A stretch of DNA of 64,000 bases from Pseudomonas resinovorans NBRC 106553 (GCF_000412695.1 NC_021499.1:3410001-3474000), one strand, 5' to 3'. Positions 49,664-57,813 are shown, counted from the stretch's first letter. The notes: a model not told the origin generated them from the letters alone. Program-made: numbers and translations.

Positions 49664-49871
49664 GCTGATGCACGCCCATACCCCCATGGTCGTACTGCCT
49701 CGGCAGGTGTCACCAGGGGCTTTGGCAGCAGTGCCAAGTCATGGCCCCACTGGGAAGTTTTCCCGGCCTTGGCGGGAGCTTTTCCGTATCACGCCGCACG
49801 TGCCAATCCCACCATTCGACAGGCCGGGCCAGCCGATGGCCCCGTACTCATCGACTATGGGAATCGCAACC

Positions 49872-51740
49872 ATGACAACAAGATCGCTACCCTCTCCTGC
49901 CAACCCGCTGTCCACCGCCATCCGCTGCCTGCTACTGCTCGGGGGCCTGGCCGCCGCCGGCGGCGCCTTCGCCACCAACGTCACCTGGGACGACATCGCC
50001 AACGACCACGAGACCACCGGCGACGTACTGCAATACGGCCTGGGCACCAACGCCCAGCGCTGGAGCCCGCTGGCCCAGGTGAACGCCGACAACGTGCTCA
50101 AGCTGGCCCCGGCCTGGTCCTACTCCTTTGGCGATGAGAAGCAGCGCGGCCAGGAATCCCAGGCCATCGTCAGCGACGGCGTGATCTACGTCACCGCTTC
50201 CTATTCCCGCGTGTTCGCCCTGGACGCCAAGACCGGCCACCGCCTGTGGACCTACAACCACCGCCTGCCCGACGACATCCGCCCCTGCTGCGACGTGGTC
50301 AACCGTGGCGCCGCCATCTACGGCGACAAGATCTTCTTCGGCACCCTGGACGCCCGCGTGGTGGCCCTGGACAAGAAGACCGGCAAGGTGGTCTGGAACA
50401 AGAAATTCGGCGACCACGGCGCCGGCTACACCATGACCGGCGCGCCCACCATCGTGAAGGACCAGAAGAGCGGCAAGGTGCTGTTGATCCACGGCAGCTC
50501 CGGCGACGAGTTCGGCGTGGTCGGCCAGCTCTACGCCCGCGATCCGGACACCGGAGAGGAGGTGTGGATGCGGCCCTTCGTCGAGGGCCACATGGGCCGC
50601 CTGAACGGCAAGGACAGCACCCCCACCGGCGACATCAAGGCGCCCTCCTGGCCCGACGACAAGAATCACCCCACCGGCAAGAAGGAAGCCTGGAGCCAGG
50701 GCGGCGGCGCCCCGTGGCAGAGCGCGAGCTTCGACCCGAAGACCAACACCATCATCGTCGGCGCCGGCAACCCTGCCCCGTGGAACGGTTGGGCGCGCAC
50801 CGCCGACGGCGGCGAGCCGAAGGACTACGACAGCCTCTACACCTCCGGCCAGGTGGGCGTCGACCCCAGCACCGGCGAAGTGAAGTGGTTCTACCAGCAC
50901 ACCCCCAACGACGCCTGGGACTTCTCCGGCAACAACGAACTGGTGCTGTTCGACTACAAGGGCAAGGACGGCAAGACCGTGGCCGCCACCGCCCACGCCG
51001 ACCGCAACGGCTTCTTCTATGTGGTGGACCGCAACAACGGCAAGCTGCAGAACGCCTTCCCCTTCGTCGACAACATCACCTGGGCCAGCCACATCGACCT
51101 GAAGACCGGCCGCCCGGTGGAGAACCCCGGCCAGCGTCCGCCGCTGCCCGAGCCCGGCCAGAAGCACGGCAAGTCGGTGGAAGTCTCGCCGCCCTTCCTC
51201 GGCGGCAAGAACTGGAACCCCATGGCCTACAGCCAGGACACCGGGCTGTTCTACGTGCCGGCCAACCACTGGAAGGAGGACTACTGGACCGAAGAGGTGG
51301 CCTACAAGAAGGGCTCGGCCTACCTCGGCCAGGGCTTCCGCATCAAGCGCATGTATGACGACCACGTGGGCGTGCTGCGGGCCATGAACCCCACCACCGG
51401 CAAGATCGTCTGGGAGCACAAGGAGCGCCTGCCGCTCTGGGCCGGCGTACTGGCCACCAAGGGCAACCTGGTGTTCACCGGCACCGGCGACGGCTTCTTC
51501 AAGGCCTTCGACGCCAAGAGCGGCAAGGAGCTGTGGAAGTTCCAGACCGGCAGCGGCATCGTCTCCCCGCCCATCACCTGGGAGCAGGACGGCGAGCAGT
51601 ACATCGGCGTGACCGTGGGCTACGGCGGCGCGGTGCCCCTGTGGGGCGGCGACATGGCCGAGCTGACCAAGCCGGTGGCCCAGGGCGGCTCCTTCTGGGT
51701 GTTCAAACTGCCCAGCTGGGACAAGACCGCCCAGCGTTGA
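49872..51740 (+). CDS. exaA: PQQ-dependent ethanol dehydrogenase, calcium type (ExaA/PedE)
   Basis: Periplasmic quinoprotein ethanol dehydrogenase, 622 residues with a signal peptide of about 34 residues ending AFA. Features: vicinal disulfide Cys139-Cys140, Glu213 (GDEFGVVG) and Asn300 (AGNPAPWN) at the metal, and WDFS with catalytic Asp350 and Ser352. Ser at that position marks a calcium enzyme. Removal of the signal gives Asp316, as in P. aeruginosa ExaA. The start may also be ATG 49857, five codons earlier. It is divergent from peptide 1 and the cytochrome operon. Confidence 0.94.
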   Translation: MTTRSLPSPANPLSTAIRCLLLLGGLAAAGGAFATNVTWDDIANDHETTGDVLQYGLGTNAQRWSPLAQVNADNVLKLAPAWSYSFGDEKQRGQESQAIVSDGVIYVTASYSRVFALDAKTGHRLWTYNHRLPDDIRPCCDVVNRGAAIYGDKIFFGTLDARVVALDKKTGKVVWNKKFGDHGAGYTMTGAPTIVKDQKSGKVLLIHGSSGDEFGVVGQLYARDPDTGEEVWMRPFVEGHMGRLNGKDSTPTGDIKAPSWPDDKNHPTGKKEAWSQGGGAPWQSASFDPKTNTIIVGAGNPAPWNGWARTADGGEPKDYDSLYTSGQVGVDPSTGEVKWFYQHTPNDAWDFSGNNELVLFDYKGKDGKTVAATAHADRNGFFYVVDRNNGKLQNAFPFVDNITWASHIDLKTGRPVENPGQRPPLPEPGQKHGKSVEVSPPFLGGKNWNPMAYSQDTGLFYVPANHWKEDYWTEEVAYKKGSAYLGQGFRIKRMYDDHVGVLRAMNPTTGKIVWEHKERLPLWAGVLATKGNLVFTGTGDGFFKAFDAKSGKELWKFQTGSGIVSPPITWEQDGEQYIGVTVGYGGAVPLWGGDMAELTKPVAQGGSFWVFKLPSWDKTAQR

Positions 51741-51747
51741 GTGAACG

Positions 51748-51770
51748 ACCGGGGCGCCCTGCGCCCCGGT
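51748..51770 (+). terminator. stem-loop after exaA
   Basis: ACCGGGGCGC, loop CCT, GCGCCCCGGT, then CTCCTTTC. The 10-bp stem is perfect and the following tract moderately T-rich; some read-through into the pentapeptide gene is expected. Confidence 0.7.
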
Positions 51771-51801
51771 CTCCTTTCAAGCCTGCCCTGTGGAATCCGC
51801 C

Positions 51802-52449
51802 ATGAACAACCTGCACCTCTACCTGCCGCTGGCGCTGCTGCTGGCCGGCAGCCTGGCCCTGGCCGACGACGGCGACCGGGTCATCAACGGCTGCCGCATC
51901 GCACCCGAATCCCGCTGCCCCGGCGCCGACCTGCGCGGCGCGGACCTCGCCAACCAGGACATGAGCAAGATGGACCTCGCCGGCGCCAACCTGGCCGGTG
52001 CCGACCTGCGCCACGCCAACCTCGACCTGGCCAACCTGGAAAAGGCCAATCTCGCTGGCGCCAACCTCACCCGCGCCAGCCTGCAACAGGCCAACCTGCG
52101 GGTAGCCGACCTCGAAGGCGCACGCCTGGTGGCCGTACAAGGCTGGGGCCTGTTCGCCCAGGGCGCGCAGTTCCGTGGCGCCGACCTGTCGGGGGCGTAC
52201 CTGGAGTTCTCGCGGCTTTCAGGGGCCAAGATGCACAACGCGAAGCTGGAAGCCGCCGACCTGGAAATGGCCTGGCTGAGCAAGGCCGACCTGAAGGATG
52301 CCGACCTCAAGGACGCCAACCTGCAGGAAGCCAAGATCGGCGAAGCCAACCTGCAGAACGCCGACCTCTCAGGCGCCCGCAAGCACTACGCCACCTTCCA
52401 GGCCACCTATATGGACGGCTGCAAGGGCTGCCCGAGTGGGTGGGATTGA
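51802..52449 (+). CDS. exported pentapeptide-repeat protein
   Basis: 215 residues: signal peptide (ending ALA), then about 25 A(D/N)LxX repeats (GADLRGADLANQDMSKMDLAG and on) forming a right-handed quadrilateral helix. The C-terminus has GCKGCPSGW with a Cys-x-x-Cys. A pentapeptide gene follows pedE in P. putida too, so it belongs to the alcohol-oxidation set, role unknown. The repeated codons explain the DNA-level repetitiveness here. Confidence 0.87.
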   Translation: MNNLHLYLPLALLLAGSLALADDGDRVINGCRIAPESRCPGADLRGADLANQDMSKMDLAGANLAGADLRHANLDLANLEKANLAGANLTRASLQQANLRVADLEGARLVAVQGWGLFAQGAQFRGADLSGAYLEFSRLSGAKMHNAKLEAADLEMAWLSKADLKDADLKDANLQEAKIGEANLQNADLSGARKHYATFQATYMDGCKGCPSGWD

Positions 52450-52477
52450 GCGCACCGGCTCGTGGTGCGCGCAGACC

Positions 52478-52570
52478 GTAGGATGGGTCGGGCGGCGTTC
52501 CGCTGAGCGCAGCGATACCCATGCCGTTCGCAGGAACCGATGGGTATCGCTACGCTCAACCACATCCTAC
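52478..52570. repeat. extragenic inverted repeat, GTAGGATGGGT family
   Basis: GTAGGATGGGTCGGGC...GATACCCAT, then GATGGGTATCGC...CATCCTAC, between the pentapeptide and acetyltransferase genes. Confidence 0.75.
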
Positions 52571-52593
52571 AACCCGGCCCTGACCCGAATTGC

Positions 52594-53367
52594 TCAACGG
52601 CCCGGGCGGGCCATCTCCCGCGTCATGGCGTCGAACTCCTCCCGGGTGATCGCCCGCTTGGTCTTGCCCTTGCCATCGACGACGGTGCAGCTCGTGGCCG
52701 TCAGCACCTGGCTGCCCTCGGCGGTGAAGAGGGCGATGAGCGGGTTCTTGTTGAAGGGCGATGCCTCTTCGAAGGTCATGATCCGCCGACTGCGCTCCAG
52801 CGCATCCATGGACGCCTCCCGGTAATCGATGGCGAAGCGGTAGCCGAGGGTCCACTCCGCCTCACCGCGCTTCTTGAAGTTCAGGTAGTTGAACTTGTCA
52901 TCGCGGGTCACCAGGTACTGGGTTTCGTCGAACCCCACCACGCTGCCATCCAGGGGCACCAGGGTGCGCGGGCTTCTCAGGCCGAAACCGATATCGGCCA
53001 GGTAGCGCTCACCGTTGAGCTCGACGATGTTCAGCACGTGGGTATCGGTGAAGGTGAACCAGTCCTTCGCCTCGTCATCGAAGATGGTGCCGGTGACCAA
53101 CGTGGTGGCCACGCCGTTCTCGCGCAGGACCCGATTCAGCAGGTAGTTGAGCTCGTAGCAGAGCCCGCCCTGCCCCTTGATCAGGATCTTCTCGACGATG
53201 TACCGCGGCGTCAGCGGCGTGTCGCGGGCGTCGAAGATGCTGAGGTTGTCGAAGGCCATGGTTACCAGGCTTCGATCGATGACCTGGGCGAGCCCCTCCG
53301 GGGTCCAGACCACGGCGTTGTCCAGCTGGATACGACGCTGGAAGGCGTTGCTGAGGGCCTTGGCCAT
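52594..53367 (-). CDS. arylamine N-acetyltransferase-family protein
   Basis: NAT/arylamine acyltransferase superfamily, 257 residues. The catalytic triad is visible: Cys in QGGLCYELN, His in DTHVLNIV and Asp in LADIGFG. The enzyme moves acyl groups from CoA to arylamines, or makes amides in natural-product pathways. Its start codon shares one base with the stop of the upstream flavoprotein gene, so the two work as a unit. They interrupt the otherwise conserved ped order. Confidence 0.85.
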   Translation of the reverse strand: MAKALSNAFQRRIQLDNAVVWTPEGLAQVIDRSLVTMAFDNLSIFDARDTPLTPRYIVEKILIKGQGGLCYELNYLLNRVLRENGVATTLVTGTIFDDEAKDWFTFTDTHVLNIVELNGERYLADIGFGLRSPRTLVPLDGSVVGFDETQYLVTRDDKFNYLNFKKRGEAEWTLGYRFAIDYREASMDALERSRRIMTFEEASPFNKNPLIALFTAEGSQVLTATSCTVVDGKGKTKRAITREEFDAMTREMARPGR

Positions 53368-54431
53368 TAGCTCGACTCCTTGGTAACGAATGCACGGATT
53401 TCCGGGGCGATGACCTTGGCCAGCACATCGATGTTGTTGCTCACCAGCTCGGCCGGCAGCGCGCCGGTGTCCACGTGGGCGAGGAACTGCTGCTGACGGT
53501 AGAGCCGGTATTGGTACTTGAGCTTGTCGATGATGGTTTGCGCCGAGCCGATCATCATGGCGTTGCTGACGTCCAGGGACTCGCGCAGGAACTCGATGGG
53601 CACGGAGTTGGCGCGCAGCTCTTTCATCATGCCGTTGAAGTACGGATAAAACTCCTGCACCGCCTGCTCGTCCGTGTTCGCCGTGTGGAACCAGCTGGTG
53701 GTGACGATGGGCATATCGAGGGCCGCGTGCCCGGCGGCTTCGGCGGTCTTCCGGTAGGCATCGATGGGTTGCTTGAAGCTGCGGGAGTCCCCCGCCAGGG
53801 TGGTCAGCACCATGGGCAGGCCACGCTTGGCGGCGGCGATGGCGCTGCTGCTATGGCCGCCCACGGCGTGCCAGATCGGGAGTTTTCCATTGGCTGGGCG
53901 CGGATAGAAATGGGCGTTGCGCAAGGGTGCGCGGAACTTGCCTTGCCAGTTCAGCGACTCGCCGGCCTCGCAGGCGCGGTTGATGGCCGTGAGCAGGTCG
54001 AGCTTCTCGTCGAACAGCGCCTCGTAGTCCTCCGGCGAATAACCCAGCAGGCCGAAACCGCCAATGCGCGAACCGCGCCCGGCAACGATCTGCGCGCGGC
54101 CGTTGGAGATCAGGTCCAGGGTTGCGAAGTCCTCGAATACCCGCACCGGGTCCAGGGTGCTGACCACCGTGACCGAGCTCTTCAGCGTGATGCGCCGGGT
54201 GGCCTGGGCGATGGCTCCGAGAATCACGGTGTGGGCGGCGCTGACGAAACCACGTTCATGGCTCTCCCCCAGCGCATAACTATCCAGGCCGCCGGCTTCG
54301 GCCTGTACCGCCATATCGATCAATTGGCGGATGCGTGCTTGTTCGGTGACTTTGGTATTGGTCAGCGGGTCCGTTAGATGGGCGCCGATGGATGAAATAC
54401 CGACTTTGAAAGAGGGTGTTGTGCTGCTCAC
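53367..54431 (-). CDS. LLM-class flavin-dependent oxidoreductase
   Basis: Luciferase-like monooxygenase fold, 354 residues. Features: GLDSYALGESHERGFVSAAH, GRAQIVAGRGSRIGGFGLLGY and PIWHAVGGHSSSA, typical of the long-chain F420/FMN group, here probably FMN. GTG start at 54431 with GAAGG upstream. It is the first gene of a two-gene operon with the acetyltransferase. Substrate unknown; the pair suggests oxidation and acylation of an aromatic amine. Confidence 0.82.
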   Translation of the reverse strand: MSSTTPSFKVGISSIGAHLTDPLTNTKVTEQARIRQLIDMAVQAEAGGLDSYALGESHERGFVSAAHTVILGAIAQATRRITLKSSVTVVSTLDPVRVFEDFATLDLISNGRAQIVAGRGSRIGGFGLLGYSPEDYEALFDEKLDLLTAINRACEAGESLNWQGKFRAPLRNAHFYPRPANGKLPIWHAVGGHSSSAIAAAKRGLPMVLTTLAGDSRSFKQPIDAYRKTAEAAGHAALDMPIVTTSWFHTANTDEQAVQEFYPYFNGMMKELRANSVPIEFLRESLDVSNAMMIGSAQTIIDKLKYQYRLYRQQQFLAHVDTGALPAELVSNNIDVLAKVIAPEIRAFVTKESS

Positions 54432-54630
54432 TGTTCAACCTTCAGTTAATTCAATTCCTGATTCCAGGCAGGTAGATAGTCGGAGTACTCCGAAAACCGC
54501 CTATAAGGAAAATTCGGCACGAATCTTAGCGGCTGACTCCCTTCAGGGGCGCCCACTTATCTGATTGAAATGGAATGAAGAATTACCCTTCTTGCCTGTA
54601 CGAAATGCCTGACAGGAACTACAGAAAATA

Positions 54631-54735
54631 ATGACAAACCTACCCTTTGATAACTTCCAATCCAGCAGTCTACGCCAGCTGCTTAATCAGAATTTTCTGA
54701 AAATAATTAAAACTTTCGACAACAAGAAAGCCTGA
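54631..54735 (+). CDS. possible small open reading frame in the low-GC gap
   Basis: 34 codons, starting MTNLPFDNFQSSSL and ending FDNKKA, preceded by AGGAACTACAG. Codon use is AT-rich, unlike all neighbours, and the whole stretch 54432-54800 is low in GC, suggesting recent transfer or a relict. It is divergent from the LLM operon. No family recognised; it may be chance. Confidence 0.25.
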   Translation: MTNLPFDNFQSSSLRQLLNQNFLKIIKTFDNKKA

Positions 54736-54939
54736 TCACTTCGCCATCTCGATAGTGGTCAATCCGAACTTTCTTACTTATCAACCGACTTGCCTTCCTA
54801 CATTTCCCGCCGATAGCTTCTCGCTCCGTTGCCGCTTCGGTGGCAACCGGGCTTAGAACCCCCGTCAAATTCGATAAACGCACACGCCATAAGCGAGACC
54901 GGTGTACTGCCCGTCAGTTCGTCGCATCTCGGCTGTCTA

Positions 54940-55038
54940 TGGCGGACCGTGCGGGGTGGGCTTTTGCCCACCGGGTTTTTGCGTTTATTGACCGGGGTTC
55001 TAACCCTGCACGGTCCGCCACCCTTCCCTCGGTGGCGG
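54940..55038 (+). ncRNA. structured leader RNA upstream of the BRO-N gene
   Basis: A long stem pairs TGGCGGACCGTGC (54940-54952) with GCACGGTCCGCCA (55008-55020), extended by GGGGT/ACCCT. Inside is a second hairpin GTGGGC-TTTT-GCCCAC (54956-54971). The right arm also begins another stem, CCGCCACC (55015-55022) with GGTGGCGG (55031-55038), so the two structures exclude each other. The layout resembles leader RNAs before phage-type BRO/Ash genes (the P4 immunity RNA layout is comparable). Function inferred. Confidence 0.55.
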
Positions 55039-55066
55039 CTACTCGGTTCCAACAAGGAGTTCGAAC

Positions 55067-55120
55067 ATGAGAGCCCACGCCCTGCCGTCCCACCTCCCTT
55101 CGGAGGTGCGCCATGACTGA
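55067..55120 (+). CDS. 17-residue leader peptide upstream of the BRO-N gene
   Basis: ATG at 55067 follows a good AAGGAG site; the peptide runs MRAHALPSHLPSEVRHD and stops at 55118-55120, overlapping the BRO-N start by 8 bases (ATGACTGA). This gives translational coupling and, with the mutually exclusive stems upstream, looks like a regulatory leader. Confidence 0.45.
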   Translation: MRAHALPSHLPSEVRHD

Positions 55121-55586
55121 CTACCGCATCCCCACCCGCTTCCAGCGCTTTCGCCTGCCCCTGCGCGCCCTGCTCATCGACGACCGCCCCTGGTTCGTCA
55201 GCCGCGACCTGGCCAGGCTCGCCAGCATTCGCACCGATACCGACTTCACCCGCAAGCTGGACGATGACCAGCTGCGCGACGAGCTGATCCGCCTGGAAGA
55301 CGGCGGCTTCAGCCTGGAGCGGCTGGTGAACGAGAGCGGCCTGCACCAGTTGCTGCTGGTGCACTACTTCCACCCGGAACACCGCAGCCTGCGCCGCTGG
55401 ATCAGCGACGAGGTGGTGCCGGCCCTCGGCCGCCAATCCAGCCCAGCCCAGCAACCGCGCCGCCGGCTTTTGAGCTGGCAGGGCCAGCCGCTGAACCTGA
55501 TGGAGTGGCAGGGTTCGTTGTGGATTCGCTTTGAAGACATGCCGCGCCTGCGCGGCGAGGTGCCGGAGCGCAAGGCGCTGTCGTGA
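55113..55586 (+). CDS. BRO-N domain protein (phage-derived antirepressor type)
   Basis: 157 residues with the BRO-N fold: FVSRDLARLASIRTDTDFTRKL, LLVHYFHPEHRSLRRWISDEVVPALGR. BRO/antirepressor proteins are DNA-binding proteins of phages and their relics. It has its own GGAGG site and is coupled to the leader peptide. No integrase or other phage gene is nearby, so this is a small stand-alone cassette. Confidence 0.82.
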   Translation: MTDYRIPTRFQRFRLPLRALLIDDRPWFVSRDLARLASIRTDTDFTRKLDDDQLRDELIRLEDGGFSLERLVNESGLHQLLLVHYFHPEHRSLRRWISDEVVPALGRQSSPAQQPRRRLLSWQGQPLNLMEWQGSLWIRFEDMPRLRGEVPERKALS

Positions 55587-55612
55587 CGGCGCCGGGTGTG
55601 GTTGATCCCGCG

Positions 55613-55699
55613 TAGGGTGGAAATCGCTGTTCATTTCCACCATTCGGCGCTCGCCGGGAGCTTGCGCTGGTGGATCGGTGAGGCGTGATCCACGTTTTC
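55613..55699. repeat. extragenic repeat, GTAGGGTGGA...GATCCAC family
   Basis: GTAGGGTGGAAATC...TTTCCACCATTCGG then GGTGGATCGGTGAGGCGTGATCCAC; copies at 23905 and 27478. Confidence 0.7.
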
Positions 55700-55730
55700 A
55701 CGGCTCCGCACCGATCGGGGTGAGGGGACG

Positions 55731-56363
55731 CTACACCGCCGCCACCCGCAGCACGCCGGTGTCGATGGCCAGGTGCACCAGCTCGGCCTGGGACTCCACC
55801 TGCAGCTTGCTTTTGAGCAAGGTCAGGTAGTTGGACACGGTCTTGCTACTGATGCACAGCCGCTCGGCGATTTCCCGGGGTGGCAGGCCACGGGCGAGCA
55901 TGACGAAGATCTCGAATTCCCGCTGGGTGATGCCGCGCAGGCGCGGGTCGTCCCGTTGCTGGCAGGCCAGTTGGGTGGCCAGGGGCTGTTCGATGTAGGG
56001 GTGGCCGGCAAGTATGCGCCGCACCGCTTCCAGCAGCACTTCCGGCGGCGAGCTCTTGGTGATGTAGCCGGCGGCGCCGGCGTCCAGGGCCTGGCGCACC
56101 AGCGGCAGTTCGTCGTGCATGCTGAAGAACAGCACCCGCAGCTGCGGCAGACGCTGGCGCAGCCGGCGGGTGACCTCCAGGCCGCTGATGCCGGGCAGGC
56201 CTACATCGACTATCACCAGGTTGGGAATCTCCTCCTGCACCTTGTGCAGGGCCTCCTCGCCGCTGCCCGCCTCGCTCACCCGCACCTCGGGCAACAGCGC
56301 ACAGAGCAGCGCCGCGTAGCCCTGGCGCACCACGGCATGGTCGTCCACCAACAGGATTCTCAT
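55731..56363 (-). CDS. LuxR-type response regulator (PedR2/EraR type)
   Basis: NarL/FixJ response regulator, 210 residues. The receiver has phospho-Asp53 (VIVDVGLPGISG) and Lys in ITKSSPPEV, and the C-terminal helix-turn-helix reads GLPPREIAERLCISSKTVSNYLTLL. It overlaps the kinase gene by 4 bases (ATGA), so it is its partner. By position beside exaA/pedE and the pentapeptide gene it corresponds to PedR2 of P. putida or EraR of P. aeruginosa. It probably binds the ACTACC-N2-GGTAGT motifs in this region. Confidence 0.85.
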   Translation of the reverse strand: MRILLVDDHAVVRQGYAALLCALLPEVRVSEAGSGEEALHKVQEEIPNLVIVDVGLPGISGLEVTRRLRQRLPQLRVLFFSMHDELPLVRQALDAGAAGYITKSSPPEVLLEAVRRILAGHPYIEQPLATQLACQQRDDPRLRGITQREFEIFVMLARGLPPREIAERLCISSKTVSNYLTLLKSKLQVESQAELVHLAIDTGVLRVAAV

Positions 56364-57634
56364 GCTCGGTCTCCTTCCAGGGGCACATTGAGCTGCACGA
56401 CCAGGCCCGCGCCAGGACGGGTCAGCAGGCGCAGCTCGCCGCCCAGGCAGCGCGCCCGCTCGCGCATCGAGCGCAGACCGATGCCGCCAGTGCCCAGGTG
56501 TTCGGCGCCACGGCCGTTATCGCGCACCACCAGGCGCAGGCGATGCCGGCCGGCCCGCAGGCGAATGCGCACCTCGCCGGCACCGGCGTGGCGGGCCACG
56601 TTGGTCAGGGCCTCCTGCAGCAGACGGTAGAGATGGGCCTTGGCCTCCCCGGAAAGCGCCGGCAACGCTTCGTCCAGCTGCATGCGACAGGCGATGCCGT
56701 GGGCCTGCTGCCACTGCTGGCCGAGCAGGCGGATGGCATCGGTCAGTTCCAGGCGCTCCAGTACCACCGGATAAAGGTCGCGCACCAGGGTGCGGAAGCC
56801 CTCCTGCAGGTGCTGGCAATTGCTCTCCAGGGCCTGGGCGGTGCGCTGCACCAGGGGCAACTGGCCACTCATGCTGCGCAGCAGGAACAGCTGCGCGCGG
56901 ATGCCCGCCAGGTATTGGCCCAGGTCGTCGTGCAGGGCCTGGGCCAGTTGCCGGCGCTCGCGCTCCTGCAACGCCAGCAGGGCCTGGGTGAGTTCGGCGT
57001 TCTCCGCCTTGACCCGTTCCAGGGAGGCGGCCATGCGGTTGAAGTGCCCGGCCAGCCGCTGGGACTCGGCCGAGGAATGCGGCGGCAGGCGCGCTTGCAG
57101 GTCGCCATGGGACACCTGCTGCAGGGCGGCCAGCAGTTCGTCGAGCACCCGCAGGCCGCGCCGCACCGCCCAGTGGATCACCAGCAGGCTGAGGCCCAGG
57201 GCCATTGCGAAGAGCAGCAGCAGTTGCTGCAGGGAGTCGCGGATTTCGTCCACTTCGTCGCGGGGGTCGACGCTGATCCGCACCCGGCTGCCATCCGCCA
57301 GCAGCAGCGTCTCGCCCTCGGTGTCCCCTGCCGGATACAGCCAGTGGCCCAGGGCCCGCTGCAGCGGGCCGGGTTCAGGCTCCGAGGTCGGCTGGTCGAG
57401 ACGGTGCACCCGCACATGGCGCAGGTTGCCGCTGAGGTGCCCCTGCAGCGCCGCCGGGTCGCGCAGGGCGGCGCCACGCAGGTAGTCGGCCACCGCCTCG
57501 GCGGCGGCCAGTTCGCGGCGCACGTCCTGGCCGGCCTGACGCAGCATCAGGGCCAGGCAGGCAGCGCCCACCAGCAGGAAGAACAGGGTCACGAGGAGGT
57601 TGATCCGCCAGAGTGCGGACATGGCCGGTTTCAT
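56360..57634 (-). CDS. membrane sensor histidine kinase (PedS2/EraS type)
   Basis: 424 residues: membrane helix about 10-32, a periplasmic domain of about 100 residues, helix about 137-157, HAMP (about 158-215), HisKA_3 with His235 (QALHDDLGQYLAG) and a NarX-like ATPase domain (LLQEALTNVARHA, DNGRGAEHLGTGGIGL). The periplasmic part ends in an acidic run SVDPRDEVDEIRD (121-133). PedS2 of P. putida senses lanthanum and decides between PedE and PedH; this kinase is the best local candidate. Its start overlaps the small peptide's stop. Confidence 0.83.
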   Translation of the reverse strand: MKPAMSALWRINLLVTLFFLLVGAACLALMLRQAGQDVRRELAAAEAVADYLRGAALRDPAALQGHLSGNLRHVRVHRLDQPTSEPEPGPLQRALGHWLYPAGDTEGETLLLADGSRVRISVDPRDEVDEIRDSLQQLLLLFAMALGLSLLVIHWAVRRGLRVLDELLAALQQVSHGDLQARLPPHSSAESQRLAGHFNRMAASLERVKAENAELTQALLALQERERRQLAQALHDDLGQYLAGIRAQLFLLRSMSGQLPLVQRTAQALESNCQHLQEGFRTLVRDLYPVVLERLELTDAIRLLGQQWQQAHGIACRMQLDEALPALSGEAKAHLYRLLQEALTNVARHAGAGEVRIRLRAGRHRLRLVVRDNGRGAEHLGTGGIGLRSMRERARCLGGELRLLTRPGAGLVVQLNVPLEGDRA

Positions 57635-57753
57635 TGCCCCGAGGCGGACTGACCGCCCGCCTGCCAGTGGCCGGGAGCCGGCCGCGCGCCGTCGAAGCCC
57701 AGCAGGCTGAGGATGAGCAGTACAGGCAGCAACAGATGCTTGAGGATGCGCAT
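57631..57753 (-). CDS. small hydrophobic peptide of the PQQ region, copy 2
   Basis: 40-residue peptide, MRILKHLLLPVLLILSLLGF then a Gly/Ala-rich tail ending in SASGQ. It shares KHLLLP, the LI-x-x-LL-x-F hydrophobic core and overall layout with the peptide at 49424-49567. Its stop codon overlaps the kinase start (ATGA), so it is translated with the sensor kinase. The dyad motif at 57814 lies 61 bases upstream, against 64 for copy 1. Probably a membrane peptide acting with the kinase or the dehydrogenases; this is inference. Confidence 0.7.
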   Translation of the reverse strand: MRILKHLLLPVLLILSLLGFDGARPAPGHWQAGGQSASGQ

Positions 57754-57813
57754 GGCGATGACTCCCTCAGATTATTGTGTTGCCATGCTAGGGCCGAACG
57801 ACGCCCGGCCTTC

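Noticed and set aside
51900..52400. Short-period repeats in DNA considered as a tandem repeat or CRISPR-like array
   Set aside because: They encode the pentapeptide motif A(D/N)LxX in frame; no spacers and no identical units.
54840..55070. Overlapping short open frames on both strands over the BRO-N leader
   Set aside because: They run through the strong stem-loop arms, lack ribosome sites and differ in frame from the leader peptide; the region is better explained as structured RNA.
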